Below, in pieces: positions 1 through 5,749 of a stretch of DNA of 5,749 bases. The notes below the pieces were generated by a model. It was given only the letters and a program-made list of their open reading frames with translations, was not told the origin of the DNA and did no database searches. The stretch's first letter is position 1; every line of letters begins with the position of its first letter. The stretch is from Desulfitobacterium_A sp034927245. Lineage in GTDB: Bacteria; Bacillota; Desulfitobacteriia; Desulfitobacteriales; Desulfitobacteriaceae. The DNA is taken from assembly GCF_034927245.1 (NCBI RefSeq), contig NZ_JAYFQK010000004.1, forward strand, positions 1 through 5,749, in the 5' to 3' direction. The position numbers were made by a program, and so were the translations under genes.

Positions 1-172
1 TACCTGCTTATTTTTTACGGAATTAAGTGTTGGAGCGTGGGGCAACATAACCTTTCATGGCATGTTTCTTGGGGGAAAATATATTTTTGCGTTCTCCTCA
101 GCTCTTGTCCCACTTGACTTCTAGAACATCGCAATTACCTCCTCGATAGATCGGCCTTATACGTTATTTCGA
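1..172. other. Intergenic region without a convincing gene
   Basis: On the minus strand, downstream of the glycosyltransferase, there is no clear terminator. There is a perfect GAGGAGGT SD (137-144), 8 nt before an ATG (127-129), but the frame is closed by TAG at the third codon. A further 21 sense codons in the same frame follow before the next stop, suggesting either a decayed small gene or a minimal ORF. A wobble-containing inverted repeat (37-45 with 105-113) suggests possible RNA structure on the plus strand. Nothing is recognised as a known family. Confidence 0.5.
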
Positions 173-1327
173 TTATTTTGCTCCGCTTATCGATTGAGGA
201 CATTCGTTAATGAGTTCAAAGATGTATTTTACAGCTTGTTCGGCAGCTTTTCCGGGTAAGGCTTTCGCTGCCGCTTGGCGCATTTGTTCAATCTCTTGGG
301 GATTGTTCAGCAAGCGATGTACGGTTTCTTCCAGCTCTTCCTCTGTTTCGACAACCAGTCCGGCCCCAATCCGCTGAACAAAACGGGCATTTTCTTCTTC
401 CTGCCCCGGAATCGGCTTATAGATTAACATAGGAAGATGCCGGGTCAACGCTTCCGACACGGTCAATCCTCCGGCTTTAGTGACAATAATATCCGATACG
501 GCCATCAGTTCCTCAACATTATGAACATATCCAAAACGGCGCATCGGATTTTTGGCCTCAGCCACAATGCCATCCATAGACTTATAGAGTTTTTCATCCC
601 GCCCGCAGACAATCAAGGATTGAACAGGCATATCCGAATCGGCTAAAAGCTGGCACATTTTTTTAATTCCGCCCAAAACGCCATAGGCCCCGCCCATAAT
701 CAAAAACACAGGGCGACCCGGATAAATTTGAAGCTTTTCACTCTCTTTTTGACGATCAATTCGCTGTTCAAAGCGGGGATTAACGGGAATACCCGTAATC
801 CGAATGATCCGAGGGTCGATTCCCCTAGCCACAAGGTCTTTATAGACATCTTGATTCCCTACAATATAGAGATCTATGCCCGGATGAACCCATTGACTAT
901 GTACACCGTAATCCGTTACCACAGTAACAACGGGAACCTGTAATACACCGCGTAAGCGAAGTTTCGCCAGCACACCGGCAATCACAAAATAGGTACAAAT
1001 AATCACATCCGGGTGAAGCTTATTGATATATCTTAAAAATTCGCCTCTCCCTACGTTATCCAATAGCTTCTGCAGCGTAGTATGAGGCAGAAGTTTCGAG
1101 GTTCCGTAATAGAACTTTCCCCATAAACGGGGAGTGTGCTTAATGAGTTCGATATATGTATTCTTAATAACTTTATTTAATGGCCTGCTTAAAAAAGCCA
1201 TCGAATCAACGTGGGTAATTTCAGCGGAAGGAGCTTTCGAATGTATTGCATCAATGAGTGCCTCGGCAGCGCGCACATGACCTGCTCCGTAAGATGCCGA
1301 AAAGACAATAATGCGTAAATCGCCCAC
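173..1327 (-). CDS. Diacylglycerol glycosyltransferase-like protein (MGDG synthase / UgtP-type, GT28 GT-B fold)
   Basis: This 384-residue protein belongs to the MGDG synthase / processive diacylglycerol glucosyltransferase group. These enzymes transfer a sugar from a UDP-sugar to diacylglycerol at the inner face of the cytoplasmic membrane. Visible motifs: the N-terminal GAGH loop (residues 14-17, in FSASYGAGHVRAAEAL), typical of the MGDG_synth domain that binds the lipid acceptor; an MGGAYG segment at 211-216 opening the C-terminal Rossmann half; TKAGGLTVSEA at 283-293, the nucleotide-sugar site; and PGQEEEN at 307-313, also characteristic. Full length is normal for the family and there is no signal peptide, as expected for a peripheral membrane enzyme. 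The GTG start at 1327 is chosen because an AAAGGAGG SD lies 8 nt upstream. The gene is separated from the upstream DUF3787 gene by a terminator, so it probably has its own promoter. Donor and acceptor cannot be told from sequence; a paralogue acting on another lipid is possible. Family confidence is high, exact reaction moderate. Confidence 0.93.
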   Translation of the reverse strand: MGDLRIIVFSASYGAGHVRAAEALIDAIHSKAPSAEITHVDSMAFLSRPLNKVIKNTYIELIKHTPRLWGKFYYGTSKLLPHTTLQKLLDNVGRGEFLRYINKLHPDVIICTYFVIAGVLAKLRLRGVLQVPVVTVVTDYGVHSQWVHPGIDLYIVGNQDVYKDLVARGIDPRIIRITGIPVNPRFEQRIDRQKESEKLQIYPGRPVFLIMGGAYGVLGGIKKMCQLLADSDMPVQSLIVCGRDEKLYKSMDGIVAEAKNPMRRFGYVHNVEELMAVSDIIVTKAGGLTVSEALTRHLPMLIYKPIPGQEEENARFVQRIGAGLVVETEEELEETVHRLLNNPQEIEQMRQAAAKALPGKAAEQAVKYIFELINECPQSISGAK

Positions 1328-1363
1328 TTAGAAATCCTCCTTTGATTCCCTATAAAGAAGCAA
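1328..1363 (-). other. Possible 11-codon leader ORF abutting the glycosyltransferase start
   Basis: A second AGGAGG (1369-1374) lies 5 nt upstream of a TTG codon (1361-1363). From there an ORF encoding MLLYRESKEDF (TTG read as Met) runs to a TAA at 1328-1330, directly against the GTG start of the glycosyltransferase. The downstream gene's SD lies inside this mini-ORF, which is the arrangement expected for translational coupling. Seen directly: the SD, the TTG, the open frame and the abutting stop. Inferred: that it is translated. The TTG start and tiny size make chance quite possible, and I recognise no family. Confidence 0.25.
1336..1343 (-). promoter_or_regulatory. Shine-Dalgarno site fixing the GTG start of the glycosyltransferase
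   Basis: AAAGGAGG is read on the minus strand with an 8-nt spacer to GTG at 1327. No in-frame ATG is comparably placed, so this site decides the non-ATG start. Confidence 0.85.
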
Positions 1364-1378
1364 AAATACCTCCTATAC

Positions 1379-1406
1379 ATTTTAACCTTAAATTTGAAAA
1401 TAGCAA
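1379..1406 (-). promoter_or_regulatory. Weak candidate promoter for the glycosyltransferase
   Basis: On the minus strand, TTGCTA (1401-1406) and TAAAAT (1379-1384) are separated by 16 nt and resemble sigma-A -35 and -10 boxes. The predicted start near 1372 gives a leader of about 45 nt. The -35 overlaps the T-rich tail of the upstream terminator. This is an AT-rich stretch, so the match is only suggestive. Confidence 0.3.
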
Positions 1407-1437
1407 ATAGAAACGAGGGACATAAGCCCCTCGTTTC
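1396..1437 (-). terminator. Rho-independent terminator of the nifJ-DUF3787 unit
   Basis: A perfect 10-bp inverted repeat (GAAACGAGGG at 1410-1419 with CCCTCGTTTC at 1428-1437) has an 8-nt loop. Read on the minus strand, the stem is followed by TATTTGCTATTTTC, an interrupted T-rich tail. It lies about 20 nt past the TAA of the DUF3787 gene. Its place and orientation fit termination of the nifJ transcript. The imperfect T-tract may allow some read-through into the glycosyltransferase. Confidence 0.8.
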
Positions 1438-1457
1438 CTTTATACTTTCGGTACGGA

Positions 1458-1640
1458 TTAGGATAACGAGTTGGTATCCACCCATTCCTTGGCTTCGATA
1501 ACAGCTTCTTCACTCGGAATGGCAACATTGGATTCAGGTTTCACGCTTTCGATATGTCCCCGCCAAGCCGCCGTATCATGCCGTTCAATCGGATTTGCCA
1601 TGAACTTTTCTTTTGATTTATTTTCTTCTGCTCCAGCCAT
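1458..1640 (-). CDS. Small DUF3787 protein (CDIF630_02480-type putative spore surface protein)
   Basis: A 60-residue soluble protein with the hallmarks of the DUF3787 family: a PIERHDTAAW block at residues 17-26, then KPESNVAIPSEEAV (34-47) and a C-terminal AKEWVDTN (50-57). The family is restricted mainly to spore-forming Clostridia. To my recollection a Clostridioides difficile member has been reported as a spore surface protein, but no biochemical function is established. There is no membrane segment, signal peptide or cysteine; the first 13 residues are charged and low in complexity. The ATG at 1638-1640 is chosen because AGGAGG sits 8 nt upstream, in the 15-nt gap after the nifJ stop; Met14 lacks such a site. 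It is co-transcribed with nifJ and ends before a terminator. Coding status is well supported by the SD and family pattern; the role is unknown. Confidence 0.85.
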   Translation of the reverse strand: MAGAEENKSKEKFMANPIERHDTAAWRGHIESVKPESNVAIPSEEAVIEAKEWVDTNSLS

Positions 1641-1655
1641 CGTTGATTCCTCCTA

Positions 1656-4600
1656 TCAATACTGCATCGATGCAATACGTTTTAGTGTTTGATATTTTTC
1701 CCGGGCATGATCCTCTGCCACAGCAAACATCTTCTCCGCCAGCTCCGGGAATACCGTTTTGAGAGAAGAGTATCTGATTTCGCCCTTTAGGAAGTCTTGG
1801 AAAGAGGCTGTCGGTTCCTTAGAGTCAAGGATAAAGGGATTCTTACCTTGCTCTTTCAAACGGGGATCATGACGCCACAGATGCCAGTACCCCGCCTCGA
1901 CCGCTTTCTTCATTTCCATCATACTGGTTCCCATGCCCGACTTGATCCCGTGGTTAATACAGGATGCGTAAGCAATGATTAAGGAAGGTCCTTTATAACT
2001 TTCGGCTTCGGCAATCGCCTTCAGCGTTTGACCCATATTAGCCCCCATGGCAATTTGAGCCACATAGACATAGCCGTAAGTAGTCGCCATGAGCCCGAGA
2101 TCTTTTTTGCGAATCCGTTTTCCTCCGGCCGCAAATTTGGCGATGGCTGCGGTTTGGGTCGCTTTGGAAGATTGTCCGCCTGTATTGGAATAGACTTCCG
2201 TATCGACAATAAAGATATTGACATCGTCGCCGCTGGCAATCACATGATCCAGTCCATTATAGCCAATATCATAGGCAAAACCATCGCCGCCAAAAATCCA
2301 GACGGAAGGTTTTATGAGATAATCCTTGCGCGCCATAATCTCACCAAGCAGAGGCTCATTCGCGGAACCTTCGTTTTGGATTGCCGCAAGAACCCGAGCG
2401 GAGGCCTTTTTCGATCCTTCACCCTCCTCCATATTTTCAAGCCAATCCCGGAAGGCTTGTTTCAAATTGTCGGATATTGAAGTCTCTAAAGCGTGAATCA
2501 TCAAATCGGCAATTTTGGCCCGGATTTGTTTTGAACCCACATGTATACCATAACCAAACTCGGCATTATCCTCAAAGAGGGGATTCATCCAAGCCGGTCC
2601 TTTGCCATCGGCATTTGTGGTATAAGGTATCGAGGGAGAACTCCCTCCCCAAATGGAAGAGCAGCCTGTCGCGTTGGCAATAATCATCCGGTCGCCAAAC
2701 AATTGGGTAATCAGCCGGGCATAAGGTGTTTCACCGCAGCCGGGGCAAGCACCGTTGAATTCTAAGAGCGGACGGGCAAGCTGGCTTCCGAAGAGCGTTT
2801 TAACATCCGCTAAATCGCGTTTTTCTTTAACGGTCATCGCAAATTCCCAGTTTTCCGATTCCATCTCAATTTCATGATCGGCCGGCTTCATAACAAGCGC
2901 TTTACCGGGTGCCGGACAGATATCCGCACAGTTACCGCACCCCGTACAATCCAGAGGGGCGACCTGGATTCGGTAATGATATCCTTCCAGCTTTTTATTG
3001 ACCGGCTTCTTCGTCTTGAAGGTATCCGGAGCTTTCGCATATTCATTTTCATCGAGCAAGAAGGGACGAATCGTAGCATGCGGACAGACATAAGAGCATT
3101 GGTTGCACTGGATGCATTTATCAATTTGCCACTCGGGAAGATAAACGGCAGTCCCACGCTTTTCGTAAGCGGTTGTACCGAGCGGATGGGTTCCATCCTC
3201 CATCCCTACAAAGGCACTGGTGGGTAGATTATCCCCCTCATGTGCTGCCATCGGACGTTGAATATCTTTCACAAAATCGGGTTCATTCTTAATTGGCATA
3301 GCCTCATCTTCAAGCGCAGCCCAGGCTGCCGGAACTTCGACTTTATGCAACGCCTCAATGCCGCGATCCACCGCTTTTTGATTCATCTCGACTATATTGG
3401 AACCCTTTTTGCCGTAGACCTTTTGAATCGAATCCTTAAGATAGCGAATGGCATCATCAACCGGAATAACGTTTGCCAGCTTAAAGAAAGCGGCTTGCAT
3501 AACCATGTTAATCCGACCGCCCAAGCCGATTTCGCCGGCAATGGAGATAGCATCAATAATGTAGAAATTGATATTATTTTTAGCGATATAGCGTTTAAGT
3601 AGCGCAGGCAGATGATCTTCCACTTCTTCAGGCTTCCAAGGACAGTTCAGGACAAATGTTCCATTCTTTTTTAAGCCCTTTAAAAGATCGTAATTATAGA
3701 GGAATGACCGGTTATGGCAAGCAATATAGTCCGCATCGAATACAAAGTATGAAGATTTGATCGGAGTCTTGCCAAAGCGCAGGTGGGAAATTGTCGTTCC
3801 GCCGGACTTCTTGCTGTCATATTCGAAATATCCTTGAACATAAAGATCTGTGTTATCCCCGATAATCTTAATCGCACTCTTATTGGCGCCCACAGTTCCA
3901 TCTGAGCCCAGTCCCCAAAACTTGCAGCTGATGGTTCCTTCTGGCATCGTATCAATAATTTGAGGGGTCGGTAAAGAGGTATGGCCGACATCGTCAATAA
4001 TGCCGATCGTGAATCGATCTTTGGGCTGGCCTTGTTTTAGATTTTCATACACGGCAAGAATTTGGGAAGGAGTCGTGTCTTTTGATCCAAGTCCATAGCG
4101 TCCTCCGACAATCACCGGTTTTTGACCTTCGTTATTAAACATTTGGACGATATCAAGATAAAGCGGTTCACCTGTTGAACCCGGTTCCTTCGTTCGATCA
4201 AGCACGGCAATTTTCTTTACGGATTTGGGCAAAGCATCAAGAAAATATTTTTTCGAGAATGGACGATAGAGATGGACTTTCAGAAGCCCCACTTTTTCCC
4301 CTTTGGTTCGGAGATAGTCAATGACCTCTTCTGTCGTGTTGCAGACCGAACCCATAGCAATGATGATGTTTTCCGCTTCCGGATCTCCATAATATTGGAA
4401 GGGATGATATTCACGACCGCTAATTTTCTTAAATTCTTTAAAATAATTTTCAACGATATCAGGAACAGCATCGACAAACGGATTCGAAACCTCGCGGCCT
4501 TGAAAATAAATATCGGGATTTTCCGCACTTCCCCTTAAAACCGGATGTTCGGGGTTAAGCGCGCGGTCCCGAAAGGCTTGGATCGCCTTATAATCAACAA

Positions 4601-5180
4601 GCTTGGCAACCTCTTCATAGGGTGTTACTTCGATTTTCTGGATTTCATGGGAGGTTCTAAAGCCGTCAAAAAAATGCATAAAAGGGACTCGGCCTTTAAT
4701 CGCCGAGAGATGGGCAATAAAAGCAAGGTCCATTGCTTCTTGGACATCATTTGAACAAAGCATCGCAAAGCCGGTCTGGCGGCAGGCATTGATATCTTGA
4801 TGATCTCCAAAAATGGATAGGGCATGGGTGGCCAGAGCGCGTGCACTCACATGGAATACAGCAGGAACCAAACTTCCCGCCATTTTATACATTTCCGGAA
4901 TCATTAAGAGCAAGCCTTGTGAAGCCGTATAAGTCGTTGTAAGCGCCCCGGCTTGCAGTGAACCATGAACTGCTCCTGCAGCGCCCCCTTCGGATTGCAT
5001 TTCGACAACTCTTACCGGTTGGTCAAACAGGTTTTTCTTACCGTGAGCGGCCCATTCATCCACACCCTCTGCCATCGGTGATGAGGGTGTAATGGGAAAG
5101 ATAGCGGCAACCTCTGTCAAGGCATAGGATGCCTCGGCTGCAGCCTGATTGCCATCCATCGTTTTCATTTTTTTTGCCAC
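1656..5180 (-). CDS. nifJ: Pyruvate:ferredoxin (flavodoxin) oxidoreductase, single-chain homodimer type
   Basis: This cytoplasmic enzyme converts pyruvate and CoA to acetyl-CoA, CO2 and reduced ferredoxin or flavodoxin, and can run in reverse. The 1174 residues contain every expected domain. The N-terminal TPP-pyrimidine domain has Thr31, Glu64 and Arg114 at the same numbers as the pyruvate/TPP residues I recall for the Desulfovibrio africanus enzyme. The gamma-like domain has GLGSDGTVGANKS (423-435). The EKR motif is at 673-675. The ferredoxin domain has two 4Fe-4S motifs: Cys689/692/695/699 and Cys745/748/751/755. The C-terminal TPP domain has CPGC (Cys812, Cys815), Cys840 and Cys1074 for the proximal cluster, GDG (965-967), and NTGGQSS (999-1005). 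No key residue is missing and no frameshift is seen. It stops before the C-terminal extension known in D. africanus. The GTG start at 5180 fits the SD better than the in-frame ATG at 5168. It is first gene of a unit with the DUF3787 gene. Confidence 0.99.
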   Translation of the reverse strand: MAKKMKTMDGNQAAAEASYALTEVAAIFPITPSSPMAEGVDEWAAHGKKNLFDQPVRVVEMQSEGGAAGAVHGSLQAGALTTTYTASQGLLLMIPEMYKMAGSLVPAVFHVSARALATHALSIFGDHQDINACRQTGFAMLCSNDVQEAMDLAFIAHLSAIKGRVPFMHFFDGFRTSHEIQKIEVTPYEEVAKLVDYKAIQAFRDRALNPEHPVLRGSAENPDIYFQGREVSNPFVDAVPDIVENYFKEFKKISGREYHPFQYYGDPEAENIIIAMGSVCNTTEEVIDYLRTKGEKVGLLKVHLYRPFSKKYFLDALPKSVKKIAVLDRTKEPGSTGEPLYLDIVQMFNNEGQKPVIVGGRYGLGSKDTTPSQILAVYENLKQGQPKDRFTIGIIDDVGHTSLPTPQIIDTMPEGTISCKFWGLGSDGTVGANKSAIKIIGDNTDLYVQGYFEYDSKKSGGTTISHLRFGKTPIKSSYFVFDADYIACHNRSFLYNYDLLKGLKKNGTFVLNCPWKPEEVEDHLPALLKRYIAKNNINFYIIDAISIAGEIGLGGRINMVMQAAFFKLANVIPVDDAIRYLKDSIQKVYGKKGSNIVEMNQKAVDRGIEALHKVEVPAAWAALEDEAMPIKNEPDFVKDIQRPMAAHEGDNLPTSAFVGMEDGTHPLGTTAYEKRGTAVYLPEWQIDKCIQCNQCSYVCPHATIRPFLLDENEYAKAPDTFKTKKPVNKKLEGYHYRIQVAPLDCTGCGNCADICPAPGKALVMKPADHEIEMESENWEFAMTVKEKRDLADVKTLFGSQLARPLLEFNGACPGCGETPYARLITQLFGDRMIIANATGCSSIWGGSSPSIPYTTNADGKGPAWMNPLFEDNAEFGYGIHVGSKQIRAKIADLMIHALETSISDNLKQAFRDWLENMEEGEGSKKASARVLAAIQNEGSANEPLLGEIMARKDYLIKPSVWIFGGDGFAYDIGYNGLDHVIASGDDVNIFIVDTEVYSNTGGQSSKATQTAAIAKFAAGGKRIRKKDLGLMATTYGYVYVAQIAMGANMGQTLKAIAEAESYKGPSLIIAYASCINHGIKSGMGTSMMEMKKAVEAGYWHLWRHDPRLKEQGKNPFILDSKEPTASFQDFLKGEIRYSSLKTVFPELAEKMFAVAEDHAREKYQTLKRIASMQY

Positions 5181-5189
5181 TAAAGAGTA

Positions 5190-5196
5190 CCCCCTT
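5190..5196 (-). promoter_or_regulatory. Shine-Dalgarno site deciding the GTG start of nifJ
   Basis: AAGGGGG is read on the minus strand with a 9-nt spacer to GTG at 5180. The next in-frame ATG (codon 5) would be 21 nt away, too far. The purine run lacks the AGGAGG core used by the other genes here, so it may be a less efficient site. Confidence 0.75.
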
Positions 5197-5198
5197 CG

Positions 5199-5212
5199 AA
5201 TATCAGGATATT
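5199..5212. repeat. Inverted repeat in the nifJ leader, next to the SD
   Basis: AATATC-AG-GATATT is a perfect 6-2-6 inverted repeat ending 3 nt from the nifJ SD. A second pair, TCGAATA (5196-5202) and TATTCGA (5224-5230), overlaps it. This could be an operator for a dimeric regulator or a weak mRNA hairpin. I do not recognise it as a Rex, CodY, Fur or FNR box. Confidence 0.35.
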
Positions 5213-5259
5213 TTTCTTTTTAGTATTCGATATTTTCGGAGTCTCATACCTAAAACTTC

Positions 5260-5288
5260 AATTTATTTCGACAGCTATATCTTGCTAA
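5260..5288 (-). promoter_or_regulatory. Candidate nifJ promoter
   Basis: On the minus strand, TTAGCA (5283-5288) and TAAATT (5260-5265) are 17 nt apart, each matching 4 of 6 sigma-A consensus positions. A start near 5253 would give a leader of about 72 nt that contains the inverted repeats at 5196-5230. Other weak pairs exist in this AT-rich stretch, for example TTGAAG with an 18-nt spacer to GAAAAT nearer the gene. Confidence 0.3.
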
Positions 5289-5315
5289 AACGATAAAACT
5301 TTCTTCAAAATTCTG

Positions 5316-5321
5316 TATAAT
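5316..5321 (+). promoter_or_regulatory. Candidate -10 box for the sensor fragment
   Basis: A perfect TATAAT lies on the plus strand about 107 nt before the preferred ATG at 5428. No recognisable -35 hexamer occurs at 15-18 nt upstream, so the promoter is incomplete by eye. A start near 5328 would divide this region into divergent promoters for nifJ and the sensor. Confidence 0.35.
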
Positions 5322-5427
5322 ACGAATAAAGTGTGTTAAGATGAAGCTACCAACAGGAAATGGATATATTTCTAAATTGTTCTTTGTTCAAGTGAAGTGT
5401 CCATTTGATTGGATTGGATGTGTTAAT

Positions 5428-5619
5428 ATGAAGAAATGGACTATTCCGACATTATTCGTAATCATCCTGGGTCTCGCTACTTACGGTTTGTCCAAATATA
5501 ACTATCTCATTTATCACATCACTATGGAATTAGTCATATCTATGGTGGGTATACTCATTTTTACCACTTCTTTTATTTCCCGATCGCTTGTGAAAAAAAA
5601 CATATTTACATTTATATAG
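5428..5619 (+). pseudogene. N-terminal remnant of a MASE3-type membrane sensor
   Basis: The 63-residue product has two hydrophobic segments: roughly residues 5-20 (TIPTLFVIILGLATYG) and 34-50 (LVISMVGILIFTTSFIS). Between and after them come the patterns LSKYNYLIYHITMEL and SRSLVKKNIFTFI. These resemble the opening of MASE3 domains, in which a YNYLLFH-type segment is followed by a second helix ending in a SRR-NNYLLFIG-type motif. MASE3 normally has more helices and precedes PAS, GGDEF or histidine-kinase domains in proteins several hundred residues long. Here a TAG follows directly after the FTFI, and none of the expected continuation (a D-LLHTL type helix) is seen in any plus-strand frame to the window end. 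ATG 5428 is preferred to the in-frame ATG at 5341 because family proteins begin just before the first helix; both lack a strong SD. It looks truncated by insertion or rearrangement, though a stand-alone small membrane protein cannot be excluded. Confidence 0.6.
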
Positions 5620-5749
5620 CCATTCCTTTCGCTTCGCTCAAGGCACAAAACAGCATGAAATATGTTGCCTTCGAGCTAATTTCTTACTATTCTACAGCCA
5701 TAGGGATAACAGTTAACTACAAATCACGAGGAGGTGAGTGGGCTGCTCC
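5620..5749. other. Unassigned sequence right of the sensor remnant, with hairpins and an edge SD
   Basis: This stretch contains a symmetric hairpin at 5625-5643 (CCTT and GC pairs on each side of a TTC loop, with a 2-nt internal loop). A longer imperfect repeat pairs GCTCAAGGCA at 5636-5645 with TGCCTTCGAGC at 5666-5676 (one bulged base). At 5728-5737 a GAGGAGGTGA looks like an SD for a plus-strand gene starting beyond the window. One frame stays open from about 5616 to the edge, but its product is not recognisable. The hairpins beside a broken gene hint at the end of a mobile element, but no transposase is visible. Confidence 0.35.
5625..5676. repeat. Nested inverted repeats beside the truncation point
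   Basis: CCTT (5625-5628) pairs with AAGG (5640-5643) around GC-TTC-GC. The right arm of that hairpin also lies in a second, alternative stem with 5666-5676. Both cannot form at once. Subterminal hairpins of this sort occur at IS200/IS605-type ends, but I cannot identify an element. Confidence 0.4.

Noticed and set aside
1189..1485. A 98-codon minus-strand frame overlapping the glycosyltransferase start and the DUF3787 end
   Set aside because: It runs through the terminator and two real gene ends in another frame, and its composition is not protein-like. It is best read as a shadow.
2028..2480. A 150-codon plus-strand open frame antisense to nifJ
   Set aside because: It lies wholly inside the strongly supported nifJ gene, has no SD or recognisable family, and reads like a codon-bias shadow. 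The other open frames within 1797-4846 are rejected for the same reason.
5297..5312. AATTTTGAAGAAAGTT (minus strand) as a CodY-like box upstream of nifJ
   Set aside because: It has about four mismatches to the CodY consensus in AT-rich DNA; too weak to report as a site.
5341..5427. Upstream extension of the sensor fragment from the ATG at 5341
   Set aside because: There is no SD before 5341 and the extra 29 residues do not resemble a MASE3 N-terminus. The start at 5428, just before the first helix, is more natural, though its own SD is weak.
5700..5711. ATAGGGATAACA resembles part of the I-SceI site and a conserved 23S rRNA segment
   Set aside because: Only about 12 bases match and the flanks are unrelated to either, so chance is sufficient.
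5615..5749. A -1 frameshift continuing the sensor through the open frame to the window end
   Set aside because: The shifted frame reads on without a stop but lacks the LLHT-type helix and later MASE3 features, so a simple sequencing frameshift does not restore the family.
1..5749. CRISPR arrays, tRNA or rRNA genes, riboswitches
   Set aside because: No spaced direct repeats, no tRNA-like cloverleaf and no recognisable conserved rRNA or riboswitch core was seen on either strand.

Overview
This window looks like chromosome from a low-to-moderate GC, spore-forming anaerobic Firmicute. The best guess is a clostridial lineage such as the Desulfitobacterium/Desulfosporosinus (Peptococcaceae-like) group. 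The reasons are a single-chain pyruvate:ferredoxin oxidoreductase, a DUF3787-type small protein of spore-forming Clostridia, a processive diacylglycerol glycosyltransferase-like GT-B enzyme, a MASE3-type membrane sensor fragment, and strong AGGAGG Shine-Dalgarno (SD) sites. The genus is inference from protein style only.

Layout: 1-172 has no convincing gene. It carries a strong minus-strand SD followed by a two-codon ORF, and a wobble-rich inverted repeat. 173-1327 (minus) is a GT28/MGDG-synthase-family glycosyltransferase with a GTG start. 1328-1457 holds a minus-strand intrinsic terminator, a weak candidate promoter and a possible 11-codon leader ORF that stops against the glycosyltransferase start. 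1458-1640 (minus) is a 60-residue DUF3787 protein. 1656-5180 (minus) is a complete nifJ of 1174 residues with a GTG start. 5181-5427 is the divergent intergenic region, with candidate promoters and inverted repeats in the nifJ leader. 5428-5619 (plus) encodes only the first two membrane segments of a MASE3-like sensor, which then ends abruptly. 5620-5749 is unassigned sequence with hairpins and, at the very edge, an SD-like site.

nifJ and the DUF3787 gene form a transcription unit: the gap is 15 nt and is filled by the SD of the second gene, and a terminator follows. NifJ supplies acetyl-CoA and reduced ferredoxin (or works in reverse for carbon assimilation). The glycosyltransferase probably glycosylates membrane diacylglycerol and appears to be transcribed separately. 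The sensor remnant is divergent from nifJ and looks non-functional as it stands.

Most of the window is ordinary core metabolism. I see no complete novel system. The points most worth a second look are the nifJ-DUF3787 coupling, the broken sensor with its unexplained right flank, and the small-ORF and RNA-like signals around the glycosyltransferase.
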